Of a DNA stretch of 64,000 nt, positions 33,485 through 41,961 are shown one piece after another. Each line of letters begins with the position of its first letter. Position 1 is the first letter of the stretch. The stretch spans positions 62,001 through 126,000 of the forward strand of contig JAUJNX010000003.1 in assembly GCA_030447925.1 (NCBI GenBank), written 5' to 3'. The notes beneath the pieces are model-generated. The model was not told the origin of the DNA and ran no database searches. It saw only the letters and a list, made by a program, of their open reading frames with translations. This DNA is from Egibacteraceae bacterium (GTDB taxonomy: Bacteria > Actinomycetota > Nitriliruptoria > Euzebyales > Egibacteraceae). A program made the position numbers and the translations under genes.

Positions 33485-34248
33485 GCCGCGACCTCCAATG
33501 CGCCGGCGAGGTGCAGCTCGGCGCGGCGGCGGCGCTTGGCGGCGGCCCAGTAGTCCAGCTCCACGCGGTGAGCGACCGCGGTCGTGGTCAGACCCAGGAC
33601 GCGGGTGCCGTAGATCAGCGCGCCGTCCACCGGGCCGATCGCGCCGCTGCGGACCGCGTCGTGCAGCACGACGCCGGCTCGCTCCTCCCAGGGGATCGCC
33701 GCGACGAGGTCGACGTCGTGGACGGTGTCAACCTCGTCGACGTCCAGCGCCACGCAGCGCCGGCCGTGCGCGCGGTCGCGGTCGACCTGCTGGCGAACCC
33801 GCCGCCACACCTGCCCGAGCAAGACAGAGGCCGGCCAGGCCAGCTCGCTGCCAGCGTGGGCGGCGACGCGGCTCCACGCGAGCGTGAGCAGCTCCTGGTC
33901 CAGCTCGTCGCAGTCGCGCCAGGCCCCGCGGTCCCGGCATCCGACCCACCCGGCCCGCTGAGCCCGCCGCGCCATCGCCGCCAGCCCGGGCAGCAGGGCC
34001 TGCAGGACGGCCCGGCGGGCGAGCGCATCGGCGCCGGCGCGGACCAGCAGCGCCGCGAGAGCGGCGTTGGCGGCCGCCGGGTCGCCGCGGCGGTGACACC
34101 GCGCCAGGATCTCGTCCAGGTCCGCGCAGCCGGCCAGCCGCTGATCGGCGGCAGCCCAGCGGGCGGCGGCCGCGCGGGTGCGGAGCTCGGCGGCCAGCGC
34201 CGTCCACTCGGCCTGCAACTGCTTGAGGGTGCTGCCCAACGTCGTCAT
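33481..34248 (-). CDS. sigma-factor-like protein encoded with the coupling ATPase
   Basis: A 255-residue protein from ATG 34248 (34263 is also possible). The middle contains ELDQELLTLAWSRVAAHAG and RVRQQVDRDRAHGRRCVALDV, resembling sigma region 2. The C-terminus GALIYGTRVLGLTTTAVAHRVELDYWAAAKRRRRAELHLAGAL has a helix-turn-helix in the place of region 4. This looks like a divergent sigma-70 family member or a derived regulator. It is the best in-window candidate to recognise the five bipartite promoters, but that link is inference. Confidence 0.55.
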   Translation of the reverse strand: MTTLGSTLKQLQAEWTALAAELRTRAAAARWAAADQRLAGCADLDEILARCHRRGDPAAANAALAALLVRAGADALARRAVLQALLPGLAAMARRAQRAGWVGCRDRGAWRDCDELDQELLTLAWSRVAAHAGSELAWPASVLLGQVWRRVRQQVDRDRAHGRRCVALDVDEVDTVHDVDLVAAIPWEERAGVVLHDAVRSGAIGPVDGALIYGTRVLGLTTTAVAHRVELDYWAAAKRRRRAELHLAGALEVAA

Positions 34249-34282
34249 GGGCGGCACCGTCAAAGGCGCAGGTCACAGCGCC

Positions 34283-34315
34283 GGTCGCATCCAGGTCGCG
34301 GTCCGGGTCGCATCC
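34283..34315. repeat. GATGCGACC repeats, cluster 1
   Basis: Two copies of the 10-mer GGTCGCATCC (reverse complement of GGATGCGACC) at 34283-34292 and 34306-34315. They lie 23 bases apart in the 240-bp gap upstream of the sigma-like gene. Related GGTCGCG and GTGCGACC variants surround them. Confidence 0.7.
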
Positions 34316-34432
34316 GCCGGCGACCCCGATTCGTACCGGAGGTCGGGCGACGGGCGGTCGTGCGACCGGGTCGCGTGCCGTCGGGGAGGCACGACCGCGG
34401 CGCGCACCGCCGCGAGAGGAATCGTCAACGGC

Positions 34433-34466
34433 TGTCCAAGGAGACCCAGGCGGGGCGCCGGTAGTG
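34433..34466 (+). promoter_or_regulatory. bipartite transfer promoter, copy D
   Basis: TGTCCAA (34433-34439), 17 bases, GCCGGTAGTG (34457-34466), then GGGTGACAG. It stands 37 bases before the 47-aa gene that leads into the AbiEi gene, pointing toward it. Confidence 0.75.
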
Positions 34467-34503
34467 GGGTGACAGCACGATCCCCGAACCCCTGGAGACG
34501 CCG

Positions 34504-34647
34504 ATGACCCCCGCGACCGAGCAGCTGTGCAGAACCACGCTCGTTGAGCAGCTGCTCGCCGACCCGCCGTGCACCCTCGCGTCCGTGCTGGACCTGGCCC
34601 CCGGCTCGCTCGCGCCGGCCGGGCGGCTAGCGGAGGCGGGGCGGTGA
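34504..34647 (+). CDS. 47-residue peptide gene leading the AbiEi operon
   Basis: ATG 34504, with GGAG at a good distance, encodes MTPATEQLCRTTLVEQLL followed by a short tail ending LAEAGR. Its TGA overlaps the GTG start of the next gene (GTGA). It follows promoter copy D, so it occupies the same place as the leader peptides after copies C and E. Confidence 0.6.
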   Translation: MTPATEQLCRTTLVEQLLADPPCTLASVLDLAPGSLAPAGRLAEAGR

Positions 34648-35327
34648 GCAGCCGACTGGGCGCGCTGGGCAGGCTGGCCGACCTCGCCGAGCATCAGCAC
34701 GGGCAGTTCACCCTCGCCCAGGCCGGCCGGTGCGACGTCGACGCCGACCGCGTCGACCAGCTGGTCGCTGCGCGGCTGCTGGAGCCGGTCGCCGCCGGCG
34801 TGGTCCGCCTCCGCGGCGGGGCGCGGCATCCGCGGTCGCAGCTGTACGCCGCCTGGCTGATGCTGAACCCCGAGGTGCCCGCCCGGCGGCGGCGCGGCCC
34901 GGACTGCGGTGTGGTGTCGCACCTGTCGGCGCTGGCGCTGCACGGTCTGCCGGGGGTCGAGCCGCGTGGCAGGCCCGCCGAGTTCACCGCGCCGGCAGCG
35001 CTGGTCGCACCGCACGCCTCGGTGACCGTCGCCGACCTCGCCGAGTGCGACTGGCAGGTGCTCCACGGGCTGCCCGTCACCCGGCCCGAGCGGGCGCTGA
35101 TGGACCTGGCCCTTGACGGCGTCGACTTCGGCCAGCTGGGGCGCCTCGCCGATGACCTGGTCCGGGCAGGCCTGGCTGACGAGCAGATCCTCGCCGACGC
35201 GCTGGACCGCGCGCTGCTGGTGTTCCAGCGTCACCGCCAATCGCCGACGACCGCGGCGGCGGCGCGGCCGTGCCGAGGCGATCGGTACCGGTGCTTGCAC
35301 AGCCGGCTCGTGCCGGCCGCGGATTAG
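34644..35327 (+). CDS. abiEi: AbiEi-family antitoxin of a type IV toxin-antitoxin system
   Basis: A 227-residue protein. The N-terminal winged helix reads GRLADLAEHQHGQFTLAQA, then LEPVAAGVVRLRGGARHPRSQLYAAWLML, the AbiEi antitoxin N-terminal pattern. VVSHLSALALHGLPGV and VTVADLAECDWQVLHGLPVTRPERALMDLA are the conserved C-terminal segments. AbiEi proteins bind their own promoter and counter AbiEii. No toxin follows directly; the convergent HIT gene overlaps its end. A second AbiEi and a toxin follow at 35841-37674. Confidence 0.85.
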   Translation: MSSRLGALGRLADLAEHQHGQFTLAQAGRCDVDADRVDQLVAARLLEPVAAGVVRLRGGARHPRSQLYAAWLMLNPEVPARRRRGPDCGVVSHLSALALHGLPGVEPRGRPAEFTAPAALVAPHASVTVADLAECDWQVLHGLPVTRPERALMDLALDGVDFGQLGRLADDLVRAGLADEQILADALDRALLVFQRHRQSPTTAAAARPCRGDRYRCLHSRLVPAAD

Positions 35328-35809
35328 CCGTAGGCGTCGGCGGTCACCTCGTGGATCGCGCGGGTCAGCGCGTGGCGCAGCGGGCGGTGGCGGTCGCCCA
35401 GCGCGTGATCGGGTCCGTTGCGGTCGGGGTAGCGCCACACCGGCCCGCGCCGGTAGATCTCGGGTTCCCACAGGTAGCGGGGGTGCACGTGGCCGTGCAG
35501 CTGGTGGTGGCTGTTGCCGAGCACCTCGTAGTTGAGCCGCCAGAACTCCGGGTCGGCCGCACCGCAGGCGAGCTGGACGGCCTCGCCGAGCAGCGCCAGG
35601 TCGTACAGGAACGCCGCCCGCCGCGCGCGGGGCAGCTCGACGAGCTGATCGACCCCGGGGTCCTCGTACAGCAGCAGGCTGTAGCCGGGCAGGTGCTGGG
35701 TGTCGCCAATCACCGCCCACCCGGTGCGCATGCGCGCGAGCACCGTCGGGTTCTCGCCGCGCTCGGCCGCCCCGACCCGGTCACTGCGCCAGTCCGTGTC
35801 CGTGTCCAC
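35324..35809 (-). CDS. HIT-like hydrolase
   Basis: A 161-residue protein from GTG 35809. VLGNSHHQLHGHVHPRYLWEP contains H-x-H-x-H-x, the histidine triad that carries the nucleotidyl intermediate. The preceding LPGYSLLLYEDPGVDQLVELP fits the HIT N-terminal strands. These enzymes hydrolyse dinucleotides or nucleotide phosphoramidates. It lies between two AbiEi genes, divergent from the second by 31 bases and overlapping the end of the first by four. Confidence 0.75.
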   Translation of the reverse strand: MDTDTDWRSDRVGAAERGENPTVLARMRTGWAVIGDTQHLPGYSLLLYEDPGVDQLVELPRARRAAFLYDLALLGEAVQLACGAADPEFWRLNYEVLGNSHHQLHGHVHPRYLWEPEIYRRGPVWRYPDRNGPDHALGDRHRPLRHALTRAIHEVTADAYG

Positions 35810-35840
35810 CTGACCACCGTCCTAGCACAGGAGCCGTGCC

Positions 35841-36497
35841 GTGAAGGAACTGCAACACCTCGCCCGCCTGGTCGACCTCGCCGAGGGCCAGTACGGCCTG
35901 GTCACCGTCGCCCAGGCGACCGGCCGCGGCGTCCCGCCCCGCCGCCTTGACGACCTGGTCGACGGCGGCGTACTCGAGCCGGCCGCCGATGGGGTGGTCC
36001 GTCTCCGCGGCGGCGCCCGCCACCCCCACCCGCGGCTGCTGGCGGCTTGGCTGCTGCTGGACCCCGCTACACCTGCGTGGAGCCGGCCGGCACCTGCCGG
36101 CGGGGTCGTGTCGCACACCTCGGCCGTGCAGCTGTACGGGATCGGCGACCGACCCGGTCCCGGTCACGAGTTCACCGTCCCCCGCCCCGCGCCGGGCGTC
36201 GCGCACGCCACCGTCCACGTCGCCGACGTCGACGACACCGATTGGCGCGAGCTGCACGGCCTGCCCGTCACCCGGCCCGGCCGCACGCTGGTCGATCTGG
36301 CCGTGGGCGGCACGCTGGACCTCGACGAGCTCGGGCGCGTCGCAGACGGGCTGATCCGCGGCCGCTGGGCCGACCACGAGGACCTGAGCGCGGCACTGGA
36401 CCGCCATCTGCGCGCCACCGGCCAGCGCGGCGACGGGGCTGCCTGGCTCGACGGTCTGCTCGCCGCGGCCGGTCGCGATCCGGCGTCCGCCGGCTGA
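35841..36497 (+). CDS. abiEi: AbiEi-family antitoxin, second copy
   Basis: A 218-residue paralog of the protein at 34644: ARLVDLAEGQYGLVTVAQATGRGVPPRRLDDLVDGGVLEP, VVRLRGGARHPHPRLLAAWLLL, VVSHTSAVQLYGI, WRELHGLPVTRPGRTLVDLAVGG. The next gene, seven bases later, is its likely toxin partner. The two antitoxins may cross-regulate. Confidence 0.9.
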   Translation: MKELQHLARLVDLAEGQYGLVTVAQATGRGVPPRRLDDLVDGGVLEPAADGVVRLRGGARHPHPRLLAAWLLLDPATPAWSRPAPAGGVVSHTSAVQLYGIGDRPGPGHEFTVPRPAPGVAHATVHVADVDDTDWRELHGLPVTRPGRTLVDLAVGGTLDLDELGRVADGLIRGRWADHEDLSAALDRHLRATGQRGDGAAWLDGLLAAAGRDPASAG

Positions 36498-36504
36498 CCC
36501 GCCA

Positions 36505-37674
36505 ATGACCACCTACGACGAGGCAGGCGACCTGGAGCCGCATGTCGGCGCCGAGTTCCGCCAGGCGTTTCCCACCTGGGCGGCGTTGCGCGGCGAGGTC
36601 GCCGACCGCGCCCGCTATCCCGAGTTCGACACCGACCGCGCGGTCCGCCAGATCCTCATGGCCGACTTCCTAACCCGGCTGTCTCGCGACGAGGTGTGGA
36701 TCGTGCAGGGGTCGCTGGGGCTGCCCGCCCGCCCGCCGCGCGACATGGACTGGCCCGCCGACTTCCGCGTGCCGGGCGTCACCGGCGTCGACCAGGCCCA
36801 CCTGCTCGCCCGCGCCGCCTTCGACATCGACCTGTACGCACCGGGGATCGACACGCGCACCCGCACCGCGCCGGACCCGGCCGCCGCCTACGGCGCCGCC
36901 GCCGACGCTGCGGTCCGCGCCGCGTGCGCGCCGGCAGACCGCCCGTCGGACCCGGCCGGCCGCGGGCTGGGCGGACTGGTGCACTACCGGCCCGGCGAGC
37001 TGGTCGTGCGGCCCGGCGGGAAGGTCACCGGCACCGTCATCGCGCAGCCCGTCGACCCCCGCTTCCCCGACGTGCGGCCCGTCGACGATCCTGTGGCGAT
37101 CGAGGTGGACATCAGCCCGGGCAGCGGCCAGCAGTTCACCAGCCCCCCCGACCGCGGCGAGCGGCCGCTGGTCGCGCTGGACCTCCCCGGCTTCGAGCCA
37201 ACCCGGCCGCTGCTGTACCCGCTCGCCGACTACCTCGCCGACAAGATCGCTCTGCTCACCGGGCCGCCGATCTCCCACCGCCCGCTGCCCGCCGGGCCGT
37301 GGCACCGGTACAAGGACCTGTTCGACCTGCACTTCGTGCTGCGCACCTGCCGCATCGAGCCGCACCGGGTGCGCACCGCGATCGCGACCAACCGGAACTG
37401 GCGCCGGCTGCCCGCCGGTCTGCCCCGCCCCTACCGGCTGTACGGCCAGCCCCCCCACCAGCCGGGCGAGCCCGCGGTCCCGTGGCACGAGGGCGTGGAA
37501 AAGCTGCGCGCCAGCTCCCCGCAGCTGGCCCGCTACCCCTCCTTCGCCGCCATGTCGACTGGCATCGCCACCTACGTCGACACGGTCGCCGCCTCACCCA
37601 GCCCGCACCGTGGCGAACTGGGGCCGGGACGCCAGCCGGGCCCGCCGGGCGGGGCCACCCTGGCTCCCTACTGA
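36505..37674 (+). CDS. abiEii: AbiEii/AbiGii-family nucleotidyltransferase toxin
   Basis: A 389-residue protein. VWIVQGSLGLPARPPRDMDWPADFRV is the nucleotidyltransferase core: the G-S-L loop, then R-x-x-D-x-D metal ligands. AIEVDIS could add a third carboxylate. YPLADYLADKIALLTG and HRYKDLFDLHFVLRTCRIEPHRVRTAI are the C-terminal helices typical of AbiEii. The toxin is thought to block growth by transferring nucleotides to RNA or proteins. It stabilises the element with the AbiEi protein encoded just upstream. Confidence 0.85.
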   Translation: MTTYDEAGDLEPHVGAEFRQAFPTWAALRGEVADRARYPEFDTDRAVRQILMADFLTRLSRDEVWIVQGSLGLPARPPRDMDWPADFRVPGVTGVDQAHLLARAAFDIDLYAPGIDTRTRTAPDPAAAYGAAADAAVRAACAPADRPSDPAGRGLGGLVHYRPGELVVRPGGKVTGTVIAQPVDPRFPDVRPVDDPVAIEVDISPGSGQQFTSPPDRGERPLVALDLPGFEPTRPLLYPLADYLADKIALLTGPPISHRPLPAGPWHRYKDLFDLHFVLRTCRIEPHRVRTAIATNRNWRRLPAGLPRPYRLYGQPPHQPGEPAVPWHEGVEKLRASSPQLARYPSFAAMSTGIATYVDTVAASPSPHRGELGPGRQPGPPGGATLAPY

Positions 37675-37721
37675 TTCAGCCGCCGAGCGGCATGCCCCAT
37701 GAGCTGCTTGCGTCGCGGTGG

Positions 37722-39014
37722 CTATAGGGCCAGCCGGGCGTTGGTGTCGATCAGCGGCCACTCGTCGGGGGCGACGCGGTGCTGGACGACGGCGGTGCGG
37801 TCGGCGACCTTCCACAGCGCGCGGCCCTGCGCGAGCTCGGGCAGCAGCGCGGCCTCGGCGGCGGTGAGGCCGAGCAGTCCGCGGGCCTGGGCGACCTGGT
37901 CGGGTCCTTGGCGCAGCAGGACGCGGGTCTGGGTGTCGGCGAGCAGGCCGGCGGCGACCTTGGCGGTGGCGGTGCCGTCGTCGGCCTGGGCTTGCAGGTC
38001 GCTGATGCGGTGGGCGACGGCGATGTTGGCGACCCCGTAGGCGCGGGCGAGCTTGAAGGTGGCCTGCAGGTACTTGGCGGTGTGCTCAGAGCCCAGCAGC
38101 GCCCAGACCTCCTCCAGCACCTGGTAGCGGCGGGGGGCGGGCCCACCGCCGCTGCCGGCCATGATCGACTGCAGCCAGCCGGTGGCGGCGACCATGACCA
38201 GCCGCAGCGCGCGCGGGTCGGAGTGGACGGCGGACAGGTCCAGCACGAGGCCGCGGCCGCCCGGGTTGACGGTGACGGTGGAGGGGCCGTCGAACATGCC
38301 GCGCAGGTCGCGGTCCAGCAGCTTGCCCAGGGCGTGGCGGACGGGGGCGAGCTCGCGGGCGAGTTCGGGTGCGGTGAGTCCGGACTGGTCGACCATCTCG
38401 CTGGTCGGGTCGGCGAGCAGGCGTGCCGCGTCGGCCAGGACGGGCGGCCGGCCGCGGGGGGAGCGGGTGAGCGCGGCGACGGCCCAGCCGAGCGCGGCGT
38501 CCTCGAGCGGGGTGAGCGCCCGGTCCAGCAGCTCGGTGACCAGCGCGACGATCAGCCGGGTCCGTTCGGTGAGCAGCGTGTCGGGGTCGGTGCTGGTGCC
38601 CCCGTCCAGCGGGTTGATGCGGGTGGTCCCGCCGGGCCGCAGCCGCAGCAGCGCCAGGCCGAGCGACTCCGCGGTCGCCTCGTACTCGCCCTTGGGATCG
38701 AGGACTGCGGTCCAGCGGGGCAGGCCGCCGGGGGAGCCGAGCACGCCGACGGAGCGGTTGAGCAGCGTCTTGACCACGGTGGACTTGCCGGAGCCGATCT
38801 CGCCGAGCACGAGCATGTTGGGGGAGGTCAGCACGCCCTGGGTGTACAGCTCGAACGGGTCGTAGCAGAACGCGCCGCCGCCGCTGAGCAGGTCGTTGCC
38901 GAGGTACACCCCGCGTGCGCCCAGCCCTTGGCTGGCCTGGAAGGGGTAGACGGCGCCGAGGTTGGCGGTGGTGGCGCGGTGTCGGGGCAGCCGCAGCCCG
39001 GGCGGCACGATCAT
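37722..39014 (-). CDS. VirB4/TraC-like conjugation ATPase
   Basis: A 430-residue ATPase. Walker A is VLGEIGSGKSTVVKTLL (residues 70-80). RWTAVLDPKGEYEATAESLGL is the next conserved strand, PRRYQVLEEVWALLGSEHTAKYLQATFKLARAYGVANIAVAHR the Walker B region and following helix, and ADTQTRVLLRQGPDQ a later motif. It lacks the N-terminal half of full VirB4; the SCO6880-type gene just upstream (overlap ATGA) supplies that, so the two act as a split VirB4. It is the last gene of the secretion operon. Confidence 0.9.
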   Translation of the reverse strand: MIVPPGLRLPRHRATTANLGAVYPFQASQGLGARGVYLGNDLLSGGGAFCYDPFELYTQGVLTSPNMLVLGEIGSGKSTVVKTLLNRSVGVLGSPGGLPRWTAVLDPKGEYEATAESLGLALLRLRPGGTTRINPLDGGTSTDPDTLLTERTRLIVALVTELLDRALTPLEDAALGWAVAALTRSPRGRPPVLADAARLLADPTSEMVDQSGLTAPELARELAPVRHALGKLLDRDLRGMFDGPSTVTVNPGGRGLVLDLSAVHSDPRALRLVMVAATGWLQSIMAGSGGGPAPRRYQVLEEVWALLGSEHTAKYLQATFKLARAYGVANIAVAHRISDLQAQADDGTATAKVAAGLLADTQTRVLLRQGPDQVAQARGLLGLTAAEAALLPELAQGRALWKVADRTAVVQHRVAPDEWPLIDTNARLAL

Positions 39015-40519
39015 GCCGTCACCGCCCTGGCGGCCAGGCCGCGGGCGAGGGGGAGGGTGACCGCGACGGCTTGGTCGTGGCGGCCGTCCAGGGGCCGCAG
39101 TTCCACGCCGCAGGAGGCGGCGAGCTGGACGGTCTCGTCGCTGGCGCGGTCCAGCTCGTCGGGGTCGGCGGCGGTGACCACGACCAGGCCGGCGTAGTCC
39201 AGCTCGCCGAACCCGGCGACGAGTTCCTGTTCGCGTTCGTCGACGGCGGCGGCGGCGCGGCGGTGGCGGGCGCCGACCCGGAAGCCGCGCGACTGGCGGT
39301 GCTCGGCGTCGGACTCCAGCCGGGCGGCGTCGCGGACGACGCGCCGCTGGCTGGCCGACCGCGACACCGGTTCGTAGCTGACGGTCACGGTGCGGGTCGC
39401 GCCAGCGTGCAGCAGCAGGTCGCGCAGCCAGTCGGCGCGGACCTCCAGCAGCGGCCAGCGGGCGACGAAGAACGCCCGGTGGTAGGCGCCGTCGGCCTGC
39501 CAGTGGGTCCAGCTGTCGGCGGTGGCCAGCGGCCCGGCGTTGCGGGGCAGCACCACGCCGGCGCTCTCGCCCAGGCTGCGGCGCCGCTGGTCCAGGACGG
39601 CTGCGCAGGCGGGATCCAACCGCACCCGCACGGCGCGGGCGACGTCGCCGGGGGACAGCGGCGAGGACACCAGCAGCCCGGCGGTCTCCATCGCCCTGGT
39701 GAAGTGGGCGAGCTCGCCGAGCAGCGTCTCGACCGCGGCGGCTCGCCGGTCGCGGCGGTGGCGGGAGGCGGGCAGCCGCGACGCGGCCACCGACAAGGTG
39801 ACCAGCACCTCGTGGCTGGTGATGAGCGGGCCGGCACTGGCGAGCAGCTGCTGGTAGGCGGCGTGGGCGGCGGGAACCGGCTGGGCGGCGAGGTGCTCGG
39901 CGAGGTAGTCCTGCTGCTGGCGGCTGCCGGCGGGAGCGGTCCACTGGCTCCACCGGATCGCCGCCACCGGGGTCCGCTCGGCGCAGAACGCCGCCAGGGT
40001 GGTGCCCCACCACTGCACCAGCTGGTCCTGGTCGGCGGGTTCCAGGAGAGTGAACCGGCGCCCGGCGACACGGACGGTCGCTGCCCAGGTGTCGGTGACG
40101 GCGTCGTGGACGACGCCGAGCTGGCCGATGCCGGCGCCGTAGGCGAAGTCCGCGGCGCTGACGGCGAGCAGGGACTGGCCGGCCAGCGGCGGGGGGAGGA
40201 CCGGCTGCTGCCCGTCGGCGCCGCCGGCGAGGGGCAGTTGCGCGTACCAGCGGTTGCGCCCGCCGATCCGCCCGCGCAGCCAGCGGACGGCGGCGGGAAG
40301 GCTGGCCAGGGCGGGCTGGCCGTTGAGGCGGGCGATCCCCACGCCAGCGCCGACGGCGAACACCGCGACGCCGGCGGTGGCGTGCTGGTAGGCGGCGATG
40401 AAGACGCCGGCGATCAGGGCGGCGGCGGTGACGGCCACCTGGATGCCGGTGAGGCCGAACACCACGCCGATGTCGTCCAGGGGGTGGAGCCGGTAGCGGC
40501 GGGCAGCGGCGTCGGTCAC
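39011..40519 (-). CDS. SCO6880-family transfer protein
   Basis: A 502-residue protein from GTG 40519 with AGGAGG at ideal spacing. Two transmembrane helices near the N-terminus (GVVFGLTGIQVAVTAAALIAGVFIAAYQ and GVAVFAVGAGVGIARL) resemble the PrgI/VirB3 hairpin. A soluble domain follows (DTWAATVRVAGRRFTLLEPADQDQLVQWWGTTLAAF, LITSHEVLVTLSVA, THWQADGAYHRAFFVARWPLLEVRADWL), as in the N-terminal domain of VirB4. It forms one functional unit with the ATPase downstream. Confidence 0.9.
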   Translation of the reverse strand: MTDAAARRYRLHPLDDIGVVFGLTGIQVAVTAAALIAGVFIAAYQHATAGVAVFAVGAGVGIARLNGQPALASLPAAVRWLRGRIGGRNRWYAQLPLAGGADGQQPVLPPPLAGQSLLAVSAADFAYGAGIGQLGVVHDAVTDTWAATVRVAGRRFTLLEPADQDQLVQWWGTTLAAFCAERTPVAAIRWSQWTAPAGSRQQQDYLAEHLAAQPVPAAHAAYQQLLASAGPLITSHEVLVTLSVAASRLPASRHRRDRRAAAVETLLGELAHFTRAMETAGLLVSSPLSPGDVARAVRVRLDPACAAVLDQRRRSLGESAGVVLPRNAGPLATADSWTHWQADGAYHRAFFVARWPLLEVRADWLRDLLLHAGATRTVTVSYEPVSRSASQRRVVRDAARLESDAEHRQSRGFRVGARHRRAAAAVDEREQELVAGFGELDYAGLVVVTAADPDELDRASDETVQLAASCGVELRPLDGRHDQAVAVTLPLARGLAARAVTA

Positions 40520-41961
40520 GAGGTCCTCCTGTGCGGGGCGGGCGGCAGCGGCAGCGGTCCGGGCGGTGCGGCGGCGGCGGGTGGGGCAGGCGTGGGGGGG
40601 GGCGGGCCGCCCGCCCCGACCGGCGGCGGGGTCGGCGGTGGAGCGGCCGCGGTGGGCGGCGTCCGGGGCGCCGGCGGCGGTGCGGCGGCTGCGGGCCGCG
40701 AGGGATGCGGGGGGCGGCGGGCACCCGGGGGGCGGTCGGGAGCTCGGGGGCGGCGGAACCGGCGTCGCCGGCGGGATCTCGGGGCCGGCCTGCAGGTCCG
40801 GCGGTGGGGGCAGCGGCGGCGCCGGCGGGACCTGCGGCGCGGCGGCGGCGGGCGGGGGCGGCGGGATCGGCGACGCGGGCGGGATCGGCGACGCGGTGGG
40901 CAGTGGCGGTGCCGGCGGCACCGCCGGTCCGGGCGGCACGGTCGGTCCCGGCGGGATGTCGGGCGGCGGGGGAACCCGCGTGAGGGCGACCCGCCGGCGG
41001 CGGGCGGGGAGGAGGGGCCGGGCCCGCCGCCGGAGGACGGCGCGGACGGCGGGGCGGGCGGCGGGGGGGCCGATGCCGGCCCGCCGCCGGCGAGCCCGGC
41101 GCCCTTGAGGTAGTAGCCGTACTGCAGGCCCTGCATGGCGGCGCGGGCCGGGGCGCCGCGGATGCCCTGGGCGACCGTGGCGGCCTGCACGACCTGGAAC
41201 AGCTGCAGCAGCGTGTAGGGGATGAACGCGGCGATGAGCAGCAGCACCGCCCCGCCGAGCACGCCGGCAGGGTCGACGTCGCCCTCGGCGCCGCCGTTGA
41301 TCGCTTCGGCGCCCAGCCGCAGGGCGACGACGATCACGAACTTGGACAGGATCAGCGCCAGGCCCGCCTCGACGGCTTTGTGCCACAGCGTCTTGGCGGC
41401 GGGCCAGACGCGGGCGGCCAGCAGCAGCGGCGCGAGGGCGACGAGCAGGTAGATGAGCGCCTCGCGGATCACCAGTTCGGCCCACAGCAGGAACCCAGCA
41501 AGGGCGACCACGCCGACGAGCAGACCGGTCAGCGGGCCGCCGCCGGGGAGGGTGAGGTTGCCAACGGCCCGGCTGATCGCCGACCCGTCGCCGTAGATCG
41601 CGGCGGACGCCGCGTCGGTGAAGTCCAGCAGCAGCCCGGTGACGCCGGTGAGCAGGACGATCCCTGCCACCGACACTGGCGCCTCGACGGCGAAGGCGCG
41701 GGCGACGCCGCCGGGGTCGCCGGCGAGCAGCCCCTGCAGCAGCGCCAGGAACAGGCAGCCGACCATCAGCGCGGCCGCGAGCGCCAGGACCGCGCGCAGC
41801 ACCTGCTGGGCGGACGGGTCGGTCCACCAGCCGGAGGTGAACGACACCCGGGTGGTGGCGTCCAGCAGCACCGCGAGCATCTGCTGCAGCACCTGGGTGG
41901 CGGTGCGGTTGACCAGCTCTTCCAGCCAGGTGCCGAAGCTGTCGTACACCAGCGAGCTCAT
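40516..41961 (-). CDS. TrbL/VirB6-like membrane protein with disturbed proline-rich tail
   Basis: A 481-residue protein from ATG 41961 with at least six hydrophobic helices: VLRAVLALAAALMVGCLFLALLQG, VSVAGIVLLTGVTGLLLDF, LTGLLVGVVALAGFLLWAEL, ALIYLLVALAPLLLAARVW, LALILSKFVIVVALRL and GGAVLLLIAAFIPYTLLQLF. This is the SCO6881/TrbL channel component. The C-terminal ~170 residues are odd: from about 40990 to 40720 this frame is arginine-rich while the neighbouring frame is the expected proline-rich tail (VPPPPDIPPGPTVPPGPAVP). After 40720 this frame becomes proline-rich again. Two compensating indels are likely. Confidence 0.85.
   Translation of the reverse strand: MSSLVYDSFGTWLEELVNRTATQVLQQMLAVLLDATTRVSFTSGWWTDPSAQQVLRAVLALAAALMVGCLFLALLQGLLAGDPGGVARAFAVEAPVSVAGIVLLTGVTGLLLDFTDAASAAIYGDGSAISRAVGNLTLPGGGPLTGLLVGVVALAGFLLWAELVIREALIYLLVALAPLLLAARVWPAAKTLWHKAVEAGLALILSKFVIVVALRLGAEAINGGAEGDVDPAGVLGGAVLLLIAAFIPYTLLQLFQVVQAATVAQGIRGAPARAAMQGLQYGYYLKGAGLAGGGPASAPPPPAPPSAPSSGGGPGPSSPPAAGGSPSRGFPRRPTSRRDRPCRPDRRCRRHRHCPPRRRSRPRRRSRRPRPPPPRRRSRRRRRCPHRRTCRPAPRSRRRRRFRRPRAPDRPPGARRPPHPSRPAAAAPPPAPRTPPTAAAPPPTPPPVGAGGPPPPTPAPPAAAAPPGPLPLPPAPHRRTS

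Noticed and set aside
34283-34430. Origin of transfer for the MobF relaxase
   Set aside because: The inverted and direct repeats are suggestive, but no nick-site consensus could be recognised; a cleavage or mobilisation assay would be needed.
37722-40724. A 1000-codon reading for the VirB4-like gene
   Set aside because: The part above 39014 is arginine/proline-rich shadow of the SCO6880-type gene; the true start is ATG 39014 overlapping the preceding stop.
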